From positions 1 through 31,259 of the IMG/VR virus record IMGVR_UViG_3300005563_000321: DNA of 31,259 nt. One strand, 5' to 3'. The position numbers and the translations under genes are program-made. This stretch comes from a virus. The notes beneath the pieces were generated by a model. It worked only from the letters and a program-made list of their open reading frames with translations. It did no database searches and was not told the origin of the DNA. This document shows, in pieces, positions 7,018 through 13,964 of the stretch; position 1 is the stretch's first letter, and the number at the start of each line of letters is the position of its first letter.

Positions 7018-7478
7018 AAGGGTGTCTCCGAGTCGTTGTAGTTGCCGGGTGTGACCCACGTGTCATCATTCGCGGGCGTCGTGCTCGAGGTCGTGGAACG
7101 TGACGAACCCGCGTAGTCGGCCTTGGTGACCTGCGCTGTCGCATACCGGAGCGATGGGCCGATCTCGTCGACCTCGAGCTCGATGCTGGTGCGCTTCTCG
7201 CCTTCCTTCGTCTCGTAGGACCGCTGCTTCAATCGGCCGGTCGCAACGACGCGGCTGCCCTTCGTCAGGCTGCCGGCGACGTGTTCAGCGAACTCACGCC
7301 AACACGACGCACGGAGGAACAACGCATCACCGTCCTTCCAATCGTTCGCCTGCTTGTCGAACTGCTTCGGGGTCGATGCGATGGTGAAGTTCGCCACCGC
7401 CAGACCACCTTGCGTGTATCGGAGTTCGGGGTCTGCGGTGAGGTTGCCCACCACCGTGATGATCGTTTCGCCGCTCAT
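7014..7478 (-). CDS. ssb: Single-stranded DNA-binding protein
   Basis: A 154-residue OB-fold SSB. The N-terminal domain shows [42 protein letters not shown] and [12 protein letters not shown] in the family order. A Ser/Thr-rich linker follows, then an acidic tip ending ETPF, similar to the DDIPF tail that recruits partner proteins. It starts ATG at 7478 with AAGGAG eight bases upstream and overlaps the previous stop (ATGA). It probably protects phage ssDNA in replication and recombination together with the exonuclease and initiator genes upstream. Confidence 0.96.
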   Translation of the reverse strand: MSGETIITVVGNLTADPELRYTQGGLAVANFTIASTPKQFDKQANDWKDGDALFLRASCWREFAEHVAGSLTKGSRVVATGRLKQRSYETKEGEKRTSIELEVDEIGPSLRYATAQVTKADYAGSSRSTTSSTTPANDDTWVTPGNYNDSETPF

Positions 7479-7819
7479 GCTGCGTTCTCCTTCTGGGTCA
7501 TTCGTTTCCGTGGTTGGGTAAGCCTGAGACGCACAAGTTCCCGATGAGCCGTCGTAACCTTGATGCCCATCTCCTGAGCGATCTCGGCTTCTGACAGCCC
7601 GCGCGAATGCAACTGCCGCAACCGGGACTCACGCTTAGACGTGCGCGATGCGTACAACTCGGCAGCTAGCTCGGCTAGCCGGTCGGGTTCGGTTCTCCCG
7701 ATGGTTCGCATGATCGAGTTAGCTATGACGTCTTGGACCGTGATTCCTTTTACGGCGGCGATGGATGCGAGGCGTCCCCATACCCAGTCCGGCATTGCGA
7801 TTGTTTCGACTCGGTTCAT
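7475..7819 (-). CDS. HTH protein in replication module
   Basis: A 114-residue protein from ATG 7819, overlapping the stop of the gene upstream. The N-terminus ([20 protein letters not shown], then QDVIANSI) looks like a ribbon-helix or helical dimer segment. The C-terminal half has a LuxR/sigma-type helix-turn-helix, [20 protein letters not shown]. Position between the initiator-like gene and ssb suggests regulation of replication genes or origin binding. The open frame extends upstream to 8026, but that part is a shadow of the previous gene. Confidence 0.8.
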   Translation of the reverse strand: MNRVETIAMPDWVWGRLASIAAVKGITVQDVIANSIMRTIGRTEPDRLAELAAELYASRTSKRESRLRQLHSRGLSEAEIAQEMGIKVTTAHRELVRLRLTQPRKRMTQKENAA

Positions 7820-8505
7820 GTGATCTCGATTCCGCAGAGGACGCAGTAGCCGTGGATGTCTGGCTTGTGTTTGTGTCCGTCGTTCGGTTCTGGGTAGCGG
7901 GGTGTTACGTGCCCGCTGGTTGTTGGCTTCTTCTTTGCTTCGGCTTGTGCCGCTTCGAATGCGAGTCGTGCGGTTCTGCATGGTCCGCAGTTCTCTTCGG
8001 TTCCTCCGGGGTGGCGCGTGCACCACGGCTGGTTATCCACAGGTTTCGACTTGTCTGCCCCGCCCTTTAGTTCTTTAAGTGGTCGGGTCGGGTCGGGTCG
8101 GGTCGGGTCGGGTCGGGATAGAGGGGACAAGGCCGGGACATCGGTAGACGTTTGCAGGGTTTTTTGGGCCTTCGATTCGCGCCAAGATTTCTTGCGAGCT
8201 GCTTCTTGCGCGCGTGCCGTCTCAACTTGTTCGCGTGTGATCTGCCACTTCGACCAGTTTCGGAACCTGTATCCGTTCTTCCCGACACGAGTCCAGAGCT
8301 TCGCCACGACCAGTGCGTCAGCTAGCGCGGTCGTTCCGCCCCACGTCTTGAGCATCGTGATCGGCACGTAGCCGTCCTTCAACTGGTCGGACGACCACGC
8401 GCCGGCCAAGCACCAGAGACCGACAGCAGCGGCTCTTTTAGATGGTGTGATCGACATGACCTCCACCGATGAGTGGAACTTGTCGTCGACCTTGAACCAT
8501 GTCAT
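7816..8505 (-). CDS. Replication-initiator-like protein
   Basis: A 229-residue protein starting ATG at 8505 (ATGA overlap). The N-terminus (MTWFKVDDKFHSSVEVM, then AAAVGLWCLAGAWSSDQ) is the winged-helix style of phage replisome organisers. A basic helical region follows (EAARKKSWRESKAQK), then a Pro/Asp/Thr repeat linker encoded by tandem pentanucleotides, and a C-terminal domain with paired Cys/His (CTRHPGGTEENCGPC, then HGYCVLCG) that may bind zinc. It lies among SSB, HTH and exonuclease genes. The assignment is from N-terminal style and context, not from a catalytic motif. Confidence 0.75.
   Translation of the reverse strand: MTWFKVDDKFHSSVEVMSITPSKRAAAVGLWCLAGAWSSDQLKDGYVPITMLKTWGGTTALADALVVAKLWTRVGKNGYRFRNWSKWQITREQVETARAQEAARKKSWRESKAQKTLQTSTDVPALSPLSRPDPTRPDPTRPLKELKGGADKSKPVDNQPWCTRHPGGTEENCGPCRTARLAFEAAQAEAKKKPTTSGHVTPRYPEPNDGHKHKPDIHGYCVLCGIEIT
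8081..8117. repeat. Seven tandem GGTCG pentamers inside initiator-like gene
   Basis: GGTCG is repeated seven times without a change, then GG. On the coding strand it encodes the linker RPDPTRPDPTRP. Because five is not a multiple of three, gain or loss of one unit shifts the frame and replaces the zinc-binding C-terminus with a short ending (DHLKN). Confidence 0.95.
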
Positions 8506-9047
8506 TGCGCCTTCAGTTCGTTGTACCGGGCGCGGATCTTGGCGAGTGTCGATTCGGGCGCTCCGGCGTCGGCGGCTGCTTTCCCGAGCGCGGTCACGTT
8601 GGCGATGTCGTTGCCTGCCTTCACGAGTTCTGCCCCCCAGTCGCGTCCGAGTACAACGGCCTCGGCTAGTGGCTTGACCGTGAAGTCCTTCCGCTTTCCG
8701 CGTGAGACGGTCAGGGCGAGGGTCACCGGGCCTGCGATGTGGGAAGCGTGGCTGATTTCGATTCCGCCCACGCGGTCTTTGCCGAATGTGATGTCGGGGT
8801 TGCGGTAGAGGGTGAGTTTGCGGCCGGCGTAGGTCGTTGCTTCCGGCCCCCAGCATTGGACGATGATCCGTCGCATCGACTTCGAGGGCCGGTATGAGCG
8901 GTCGGGGAACTCGACGAGGTTGAAGAAGAACGGCTGCTCGGCGTTGCCCTTGCTGACTTCGCTGATGGTGACGGTGATGGGACCGGCGATTAGATCATCC
9001 GCGTTGACTTGGGCGCTGTTGGGTACGAGCGATGGGGTCAGATCCAT
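8502..9047 (-). CDS. Conserved phage recombination/replication-associated protein
   Basis: A 181-residue protein from ATG 9047, overlapping the exonuclease stop by one base. It has a style I know from actinophage replication modules: SAQVNADDLIAGPITVTI, then PFFFNLVEFPDRSYRPSKSM, CWGPEATTYAGRKLTLYR and GGIEISHASHI. The C-terminus is helical. The gene directly follows a YqaJ exonuclease, the place usually held by a strand-annealing partner, so it may be a ssDNA-binding or annealing protein. No RecT or Erf motif is evident, so the function is inferred from context only. Confidence 0.65.
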   Translation of the reverse strand: MDLTPSLVPNSAQVNADDLIAGPITVTISEVSKGNAEQPFFFNLVEFPDRSYRPSKSMRRIIVQCWGPEATTYAGRKLTLYRNPDITFGKDRVGGIEISHASHIAGPVTLALTVSRGKRKDFTVKPLAEAVVLGRDWGAELVKAGNDIANVTALGKAAADAGAPESTLAKIRARYNELKAQ

Positions 9048-9721
9048 CAGAGTCTCATTTCTTCGTACAGGTCGATGCCGCGTTCGGTTTCGGGGAGTCC
9101 GCGTGTGATGTTCTCGTAGCGGGCGATCATGGTGTTTGCGGTTTCTTCGAATGCGGCGGCGGCTTCGAGGATGGCTTCTTGCCAGTGACGGTTGGGGGTG
9201 ACGCGGATTGTCCACATGGGCATGCCGCCGCACCAGGACACGTAGTCGCACCATTTCCGCCGTGAGACGAGGAGGCCGCATTGGATTTGTGCCATGTTCT
9301 CGGGGGGTACTTTGTCGGTGAGGATGGTTTCGAGGTGCTTCTTCTGGCGACGGGACTTCACTTCGATGAGCCCGTCGTCACCAACGAGCCCATCGGGTGA
9401 GAACCCCAACTTGAATCCGAACTCGTCACGGACCATGAACCCCACCTGCGTCACGGACTCGATGTGTTCCGAGTAGTGGTCGCGGGCGATGGGTTCGTCG
9501 AATGTTCCACGCTCCATGTCGGCGGACACGTAGGTCGGGTCGGTGTAGCCGGTGATCCGTTCAGCGACGAGAAGGTTGGTGAGAGCGCGTGAACTCTCGT
9601 TGTGGGCTACTGTTCCGCTCGAGGTGAGTAGGTCGCCTACGACTGATGCGGTGACCATGCCGCGTCTAGCGTCGTGCCATTCGTCGGTGCCTTGTTCGAA
9701 GTCGTAGACGTGAAGGGTCAT
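9047..9721 (-). CDS. YqaJ/lambda-exonuclease-like nuclease
   Basis: A 224-residue PD-(D/E)XK exonuclease. Visible motifs are the opening EQGTDEWHDARRGMVTAS typical of YqaJ recombinases, MERGTFDEPIARDHY, and the active site FSPDGLVGDDGLIEVKS with D110, E120 and K122. It probably resects dsDNA ends to give 3' ssDNA for recombination with the downstream partner protein. The start is ATG 9721 within an ATGA overlap with the resolvase-like gene. Confidence 0.92.
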   Translation of the reverse strand: MTLHVYDFEQGTDEWHDARRGMVTASVVGDLLTSSGTVAHNESSRALTNLLVAERITGYTDPTYVSADMERGTFDEPIARDHYSEHIESVTQVGFMVRDEFGFKLGFSPDGLVGDDGLIEVKSRRQKKHLETILTDKVPPENMAQIQCGLLVSRRKWCDYVSWCGGMPMWTIRVTPNRHWQEAILEAAAAFEETANTMIARYENITRGLPETERGIDLYEEMRL

Positions 9722-10086
9722 TCGGGTCTCTGTCCTGTGATGAGGGTGATGAGGGTGTCGACATCCATGAGCACCCACTGTTTGCCGGGTGCTGTGACGC
9801 CTTTGCGTTTGGCGATGACGATCCCAGCCGCTGCGTCGTCGTTGCCAGCCTCGAGTTCGGCTTCCTTGATCCACTCGGCGGCCTGGATCTTGCCGCCGTA
9901 GTCTTTGCACTCGAGGACGATCCGGTTGCCCAGTACACGCAGGCCAGCGATGTCGCCGCGGTCTTTCGCTCCGGTTTTCACGCGGCGGTCGATTCGGTCG
10001 TCAACATGCAGCGCGAGGTAGTCGGCAATGTTGCGTTCGTGACTACTTCCGGCTGCTTTCGCTGACGATCTTGAGCGGCTCACCAT
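9718..10086 (-). CDS. PD-(D/E)XK Holliday-junction resolvase-like protein
   Basis: A 122-residue nuclease-fold protein. The active site is E17 in the first helix, D45 (RGDIAG), then E59 and K61 in VLECKDYGG, a layout seen in archaeal Hjc-type and phage resolvases. The C-terminus has IVIAKRKGV and WVLMDVDTLITLI, usual for this fold. It starts ATG 10086, overlapping the recombinase stop by seven bases (ATGGTGA). It probably cuts branched DNA formed during replication or recombination. Confidence 0.85.
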   Translation of the reverse strand: MVSRSRSSAKAAGSSHERNIADYLALHVDDRIDRRVKTGAKDRGDIAGLRVLGNRIVLECKDYGGKIQAAEWIKEAELEAGNDDAAAGIVIAKRKGVTAPGKQWVLMDVDTLITLITGQRPE

Positions 10087-10895
10087 GCGCCCATTGCGGC
10101 GTCGCGGAGTTGGTCGTCGTCGATGCCTACGTAACCTTGTGTGGTGGCGACTGAGGCGTGACCCATGAGGCGCTGAAGGGCTAGGAGTTCGCCACCACTC
10201 TTGATGACTTGGGTGGCGAACCGATGCCGCAGCTTGTGGCAGGTCACACCGGGAGGCAGGACCTTCGATACGTAGCGGGAGACGGTTGCGGGTGCGATGT
10301 GTCCGTTGTCTCGTCCGGGGAACACGTAGCCGGTTCGTTCGTTGCCTTCGCGGTCGACCCGCAGTAGGTCGGCGGTCTCGTCGGAGATTGGTACGAGGCG
10401 TGTCTTTGAGCCTTTGCCCACGATGCGGAGTGAGTAACGCCCGGGCAGTCCTTCGATGTCGCGGACGTGGACTTGTGCGATCTCCATGGCCCTAGCACCG
10501 ATGCGTACTCCGATGATGACCATGAGCTCGACGCGTGGGCTGGCTTTGTCTAGTGCGGCGTTGACAGCCTCGAGGGTGGCCGGCTTCGGTACACCATGCG
10601 GGACACGGACTGCCGGCAGATCCTTCGTCGGGTCGTCTGGCAGGAATCCTTTGCGGAATGCGAACCCGAAGTAGCCGGTGAGTGAGCTGCGGACGACACC
10701 TTTGGTGTTGGGTGCCCAGCCGGGGTTTCCCATGTAGTCGACGAGGATGTCGTCGGTGATGTCTTCGGCTTCGAGTCCGGGGTGTGCGTTGCGGAGTTTG
10801 CGGATTTGGTAGGTGCGTAGTTCGATGGTGCGCGGTGATCTCGTCGCGGCTTTGAGGTATTTCAGGTACGCGGGATCGATTGTGTTCCACGGCAT
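10080..10895 (-). CDS. Second tyrosine recombinase (Xer-like)
   Basis: A 271-residue tyrosine recombinase. An N-terminal SAM-like core-binding domain is followed by the catalytic residues R135 (GARAMEIA), K161 or K164 (GKGSKTR), H220 and R223 (CHKLRHRFAT), H246 (LMGHAS) and nucleophile Y255. It is on the early strand next to a resolvase and exonuclease, far from the tRNA, and has AAGGAG upstream. It is distinct in sequence from the integrase at 21791. It may resolve genome multimers, act as a second integrase, or be a captured Xer-like enzyme. Confidence 0.93.
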   Translation of the reverse strand: MPWNTIDPAYLKYLKAATRSPRTIELRTYQIRKLRNAHPGLEAEDITDDILVDYMGNPGWAPNTKGVVRSSLTGYFGFAFRKGFLPDDPTKDLPAVRVPHGVPKPATLEAVNAALDKASPRVELMVIIGVRIGARAMEIAQVHVRDIEGLPGRYSLRIVGKGSKTRLVPISDETADLLRVDREGNERTGYVFPGRDNGHIAPATVSRYVSKVLPPGVTCHKLRHRFATQVIKSGGELLALQRLMGHASVATTQGYVGIDDDQLRDAAMGAW

Positions 10896-10924
10896 GTGGA
10901 CTCCTTCAGTTGTTATTCAATTGT

Positions 10925-10943
10925 CGTATAGCGTGGCTATACG
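10925..10943. promoter_or_regulatory. Palindrome upstream of second recombinase
   Basis: CGTATAGC, a 3-base spacer GTG, and GCTATACG form a perfect dyad 30 bases upstream of the recombinase start. The minus strand then reads TATACGACAA; the same 10-mer occurs upstream of the gene starting at 11929. It could be an operator, a recombinase binding site or a promoter element. Confidence 0.5.
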
Positions 10944-10944
10944 G

Positions 10945-11139
10945 TCACGTGTCGGTGACTTCGACTCCTTGGATCAGTGTCGTTTCCCCATTGGGGTAGG
11001 TGACCTCGAGGATGCCGTTCTTGTCGGGTATTCCGATCTTGTAGTGGCCATCTCCCATGTCAGCGGAAAGAAACCCGCTGAACAGCCAACTCTTTCGCGG
11101 CTTGGCGTGTTGTACCCCAAATCCGCCGAGGCTGGTCAC
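10945..11139 (-). CDS. 64-residue hypothetical protein
   Basis: Starts GTG at 11139 with GAGG four bases upstream. The product has a beta-rich C-terminal half (DGHYKIGIPDKNG, then EVTYPNGETTLIQGVEV), like a small SH3-type barrel. An internal ATG would give about 37 residues. It is not recognised. It ends just before the palindrome ahead of the second recombinase gene. Confidence 0.55.
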   Translation of the reverse strand: MTSLGGFGVQHAKPRKSWLFSGFLSADMGDGHYKIGIPDKNGILEVTYPNGETTLIQGVEVTDT

Positions 11140-11159
11140 GATGCCTCGGTCTTAGTCGG

Positions 11160-11519
11160 TTAGGTCATGCCACCTCGCAGGCTTTCGATGTATGGCAGCA
11201 CGCGGGCGGCGTGGTCTTCTTCGGACTCGTCATAGACGGTCGTGGCCTTGCGGGTGCGAATCTCGATCGGCTCGGGGTCAGCGTCGTAGTCGTACTGGAG
11301 CCAGTCGTTCGCCTCACCTTCCGCCATGACTGACCTGAAGCGTTCCGTCCAATCCCGCTGGCGCTGCTGTTCATCATCTGAAACGTCCACGTATTCGAGG
11401 TGCGAGTGGCGGGCGAGCTTTCCAACGAAGTCAGTACGGCGCAGTTCGGCGTCGACCATTTGACGGGGGATGCTCGCGAGCACCATTGGGATGATGACGT
11501 CGTTCTCGCCGATTTCCAT
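11160..11519 (-). CDS. 119-residue acidic hypothetical protein
   Basis: Starts ATG at 11519 with AAGGAG upstream, preceded by one of the four start-associated motifs (11536-11544). The product is acidic, with helices rich in Asp/Glu/Arg (DDEQQRQRDWTERF) and a segment DWLQYDYDADPEP. It has no membrane segment or Cys motif. I do not recognise a family. A longer frame in the opposite phase over the same bases is a shadow. Confidence 0.7.
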   Translation of the reverse strand: MEIGENDVIIPMVLASIPRQMVDAELRRTDFVGKLARHSHLEYVDVSDDEQQRQRDWTERFRSVMAEGEANDWLQYDYDADPEPIEIRTRKATTVYDESEEDHAARVLPYIESLRGGMT

Positions 11520-11535
11520 CTGGTCTCCTTCGGTC

Positions 11536-11544
11536 GGGACAGAA
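11536..11544 (-). repeat. Start-associated motif, copy A
   Basis: Minus strand TTCTGTCCC followed by GACCG and AAGGAG, ahead of the ATG at 11519. It shares CCATTCTGWCCCGACC with copy C. Confidence 0.55.
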
Positions 11545-11570
11545 TGGGTGCATGCTTGGATGTAGCGCCG

Positions 11571-11717
11571 CTACATATCCGGGTCGACAGACAGTTGCGC
11601 CGCTTCATCATCGATCGGGTCGGCGCGCCAGGGTAGCCACCCGCTGCGAGCCCCGGTCTGCGGGTTCATGTAGCAGTAGTCACCGTTGAACCGCGTCAAT
11701 CGGATGACATCCGTCAT
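11571..11717 (-). CDS. 48-residue hypothetical protein
   Basis: Runs from ATG 11717, which overlaps the stop of the gene upstream (ATGA), to TAG at 11571. The product (RLTRFNGDYCYMNPQTGARS, then WLPWRADPIDDEAAQ) is aromatic-rich and acidic at the end. It is not recognised. The overlap and clean frame support it. Confidence 0.65.
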   Translation of the reverse strand: MTDVIRLTRFNGDYCYMNPQTGARSGWLPWRADPIDDEAAQLSVDPDM

Positions 11718-11929
11718 CGGTTCTCCGCGATGATCCACCCCGACCGCAGACTCACGCCGTACTCGACAATCTTGCGGCCGACGAGCTGCTCCATCTTGCG
11801 GTAGACAACCTTCTCGGGAACATCGGGAAGCATGTCAGCCGGCCAGACGTAGTTTCCCCGGTCGCGCTCTGCCCGCGCGCGACGGATTGCGTCGAGCAAC
11901 CGTTCGTCAGTCAGGTCTTTGACCTGCAT
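11714..11929 (-). CDS. 71-residue winged-helix-like protein
   Basis: Starts ATG at 11929 with AAGGAG upstream; the minus-strand 10-mer TATACGACAA lies just before it. The sequence VWPADMLPDVPEKVVYRKME, then QLVGRKIVEYGVSLRSGWI, looks like a small winged helix that reads DNA or partners. It belongs to the early gene chain. The function is unknown. Confidence 0.7.
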   Translation of the reverse strand: MQVKDLTDERLLDAIRRARAERDRGNYVWPADMLPDVPEKVVYRKMEQLVGRKIVEYGVSLRSGWIIAENR

Positions 11930-11964
11930 CGGGTCTCCTTTGTCGTATATCGGAACGTGCTGGG

Positions 11965-12261
11965 CTAGTTGATCGGCGCAAACTGGCCGTGTTCGTAGCC
12001 AGCCGCAAAGACCCTGTACGGGTCGTCGGTTGGGTTGCTAGCTTTCCAGCGAGCCCACTCCACCGCGAGGCGTGTCATGCCGTTTTCGACCAGTTCGTAC
12101 TTCGTGACGATCGTCCAGTCGTAGGCATTGCCACGCTTCCTGGGCTCATCGACGCCCTGCCAATAACAGTCGCCGCTATCGGCGCGCACTGCCTCGATGC
12201 GGACGAGCACGCCATCCTTCTTGCGTCGCCAAATCTGTCCACGCTCGACGGTCTGATCCAT
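11965..12261 (-). CDS. 98-residue hypothetical protein
   Basis: Starts ATG at 12261 with a GGGAG site upstream. The first half is beta-rich (VERGQIWRRKKDGVLVRIEA, then CYWQGVDEP), like small phage DUF proteins that fold as SH3-like barrels. The second half ends in helices (AVEWARWKASNPTDDPYRVF, then AAGYEHGQFAP), resembling the conserved phage tail segment of the type FxAGxxHG. I cannot name the family. Confidence 0.7.
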   Translation of the reverse strand: MDQTVERGQIWRRKKDGVLVRIEAVRADSGDCYWQGVDEPRKRGNAYDWTIVTKYELVENGMTRLAVEWARWKASNPTDDPYRVFAAGYEHGQFAPIN

Positions 12262-12276
12262 GCTGTCTCCCTATGC

Positions 12277-12456
12277 TCAGGTAGTTGTCGGGGCCAGGCG
12301 GCTCAGCACGCGGCGGGCATCCTCGATGTCCTGGGGCGTCTCGTAGTCGGTGATGATTCGGTAGTCGAGCTCCTCGAGCAGGTACGCCGGCGTCACCCAG
12401 TCCAGTTCGGGATCTCGCAGACTAGACAGGATCGGGTTGTCGTGACTCTTGATCAT
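12277..12456 (-). CDS. 59-residue hypothetical protein
   Basis: Runs from ATG 12456 to TGA 12277, with AAGGAGG four bases before the start and one base of overlap with the upstream stop. The product is acidic and helical (YLLEELDYRIITDYETPQD, then IEDARRVLSRL). It is unrecognised. The strong ribosome binding site makes this one of the better-supported small genes here. Confidence 0.7.
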   Translation of the reverse strand: MIKSHDNPILSSLRDPELDWVTPAYLLEELDYRIITDYETPQDIEDARRVLSRLAPTTT

Positions 12457-12785
12457 CAGTCCTCCTTGGACGGTCGCATATCAGGGGATGTGCGGCCATG
12501 CTTCACTGCCTGAGACAGCAACGCGACCATCTTCGGAGCATGATCGGCCGACCCGATGTCGAACAGGCTTCCGTTCAGGCGTACGAAGTACCTGTCGGGA
12601 GAATCTGGGTAGTGGTCTGGGAAGGCCACGGGGCCGTAGACGTCCAGGTCGACATCGCGCATATCGTGTGCCCACCCCAACATGACCGAAACGCGATCTC
12701 GGGGACTGTCGTCTGCCGTCATCTTGCGTGACTCACCGGTCGGGACGCGATCGGAGTCGAACACAAGATCCTCTACACGGTTCAT
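12456..12785 (-). CDS. 109-residue hypothetical protein
   Basis: Starts ATG at 12785 with AAAAGGAG upstream and start-associated motif B at 12801-12809. The sequence has VSVMLGWAHDMRDVDLDVYG, then YFVRLNGSLFDIGSADHAPK, an alpha/beta mix with conserved-looking aromatic residues. There are no Cys, no membrane helix and no known motif. It sits in the early chain. Confidence 0.7.
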   Translation of the reverse strand: MNRVEDLVFDSDRVPTGESRKMTADDSPRDRVSVMLGWAHDMRDVDLDVYGPVAFPDHYPDSPDRYFVRLNGSLFDIGSADHAPKMVALLSQAVKHGRTSPDMRPSKED

Positions 12786-13012
12786 TCGGACTCCTTTTCT
12801 GGGACAGAACTTGACCGTTCTTGTCCGTACAAGTACGCCCGAACTTCAAGTAGGGCGTCTCGGTGAGAGTCGAGGCACGAGGCGATGTTCGCGTCGAGCA
12901 CATCAACCGGCGACACGTTGTATGTGACGTGCTCAAGCTGGAACTGAATCAGGCCGTCAGGCAGTCTGACCAGATAATCCGTGATGTCCGGGTACACCTC
13001 GACCTCACTCAT
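12782..13012 (-). CDS. 76-residue hypothetical protein
   Basis: Starts ATG at 13012, overlapping the previous stop by eight bases (ATGAGTGA). The product has a beta-like first part (YLVRLPDGLIQFQLEHVTYN) and a helical end (IASCLDSHRDALLEVRAYLY). The C-terminal codons contain start-associated motif B that precedes the next gene. The family is unknown. Confidence 0.7.
   Translation of the reverse strand: MSEVEVYPDITDYLVRLPDGLIQFQLEHVTYNVSPVDVLDANIASCLDSHRDALLEVRAYLYGQERSSSVPEKESE
12801..12809 (-). repeat. Start-associated motif, copy B
   Basis: Minus strand GTCAAG then TTCTGTCCC, followed by AGAAAAGGAG, ahead of the ATG at 12785. It shares GTCAAGTTYTGTCCC with copy D. Confidence 0.55.
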
Positions 13013-13391
13013 TGGCCGGCCCAACACTCTCGCATGCTGGTACTAGCCGAGTGAGGTTTCCCAGGCGCTGGACCCAATCGTTCTTTAGGTACTTCGAGTC
13101 GGTGCTGTCCACCCACTGATTAGTACCCAGAAGCTCGATCAAAACCTTTCCGCTGGGAGACGGTTCGTAGTCGCCCACGTAGTAACCGGGAATAGTAGGA
13201 AGTTCGTTGAGCGGAGCTGGATCGCAGCCGCAGATCACCCATCCGCTTTCCTGTCGGCGCAGCCTGGCTTCATTCGACGAAAGGTGGCTGTCGATGACCC
13301 ACTCGACACCTTCGGATGTGGCTCGCGCCCACCAAACCTTGTCTGCCGGCCTGATCTCGATCCCGGCGTAGTACAGCTTCGCTGCCTTCAC
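13005..13391 (-). CDS. 128-residue hypothetical protein
   Basis: Starts GTG at 13391 in a GTGA overlap. The sequence is mostly beta with several Trp (KVWWARATSEGVEWVI, then ESGWVICGCDPAPLNELP, IPGYYVGDYEPSPSGKVLIE). The internal CGC pair could bind metal. It is not recognised. It ends with an eight-base overlap with the next gene, so its translation is coupled. Confidence 0.7.
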   Translation of the reverse strand: MKAAKLYYAGIEIRPADKVWWARATSEGVEWVIDSHLSSNEARLRRQESGWVICGCDPAPLNELPTIPGYYVGDYEPSPSGKVLIELLGTNQWVDSTDSKYLKNDWVQRLGNLTRLVPACESVGPANE

Positions 13392-13600
13392 TTATCTGCC
13401 TCCATACGGCTATTCCCACATGCTGCGACACCAGCCTCATAGCCCGCGTGCCACGCGATCCCGAGTGATGCCCAGAAGTGCCAAGGAACTCCGTTCGACT
13501 GGTCGATCACATGCTCGGGGATGTTGAGCGTGTCGCCGCCCATAAACTTCCGAAGGGCAGCGACGCCTGCCGCCTCATCCCGTAATCCGTGGTCAGCCAT
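13388..13600 (-). CDS. 70-residue hypothetical protein
   Basis: Starts ATG at 13600, overlapping the stop of the diphosphohydrolase gene by eight bases (ATGGCTGA). The product contains PWHFWASLGIAWHAGYEAGV, a Trp/His-rich helical element similar in style to the FxxGxxAG tails of small phage proteins. The function is unknown. It ends in a GTGA overlap with the next gene. Confidence 0.65.
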   Translation of the reverse strand: MADHGLRDEAAGVAALRKFMGGDTLNIPEHVIDQSNGVPWHFWASLGIAWHAGYEAGVAACGNSRMEADK

Positions 13601-13964
13601 TGGCCTCTCCCGTCGTGCGTGCATTCGCTAGTGCTGGGATAAATCGGTCGTCGAAATCGGGGTGCTCCTCGATGAAGGTGAGCAGCGTGAATGCGTGCCA
13701 GGCTACGGCCGCGATGTGCGACGATCCGGTCTCCTCGTCGGTGTCCTCGCCCGCCCACCACGCGGTCAGGTGCCGCTGTAGGGCCGCATAGGACTTCGAC
13801 CACTCGTAGCCCTTGCGCCACTGGTTGTCGGCGTACTTGCGGGCACCCACGCCATAGTGGCGTGCGAGCTGGGTCAGCGCCGAGATCGGGATGAGATCGA
13901 AGCGTTCGTCCTTTGTTCCCTTCTCGCCGCCCGTGCGCGACACGCTGCGAACTTCGGCGCTCAT
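13593..13964 (-). CDS. dATP/dGTP diphosphohydrolase-like protein
   Basis: A 123-residue protein with the signature of the phage dATP/dGTP diphosphohydrolase N-terminal family: KGTKDERFDLIPISALTQLA, then HYGVGARKYADNQWRKGYEW, AALQRHLTAWWAGEDTDEET, and HIAAVAWHAFTLLTF. By family it would split dATP or dGTP to the monophosphate and pyrophosphate. The ATG at 13964 overlaps the stop of a 5'-nucleotidase gene (ATGA), which suggests a joint pathway from dNTP to deoxynucleoside. The longer frame to 14126 is a shadow. Confidence 0.85.
   Translation of the reverse strand: MSAEVRSVSRTGGEKGTKDERFDLIPISALTQLARHYGVGARKYADNQWRKGYEWSKSYAALQRHLTAWWAGEDTDEETGSSHIAAVAWHAFTLLTFIEEHPDFDDRFIPALANARTTGEANG

Noticed and set aside
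8506-8856. N-terminal extension of the initiator-like gene to 8856
   Set aside because: The added residues are an Arg/His/Pro-rich shadow of the upstream gene, and the ATG at 8505 forms an ATGA overlap.
11165-11611. 148-codon minus-strand frame overlapping the 119-residue gene
   Set aside because: Its translation is Ser/Arg-rich shadow sequence, while the frame starting at 11519 has a ribosome binding site and acidic protein-like composition.
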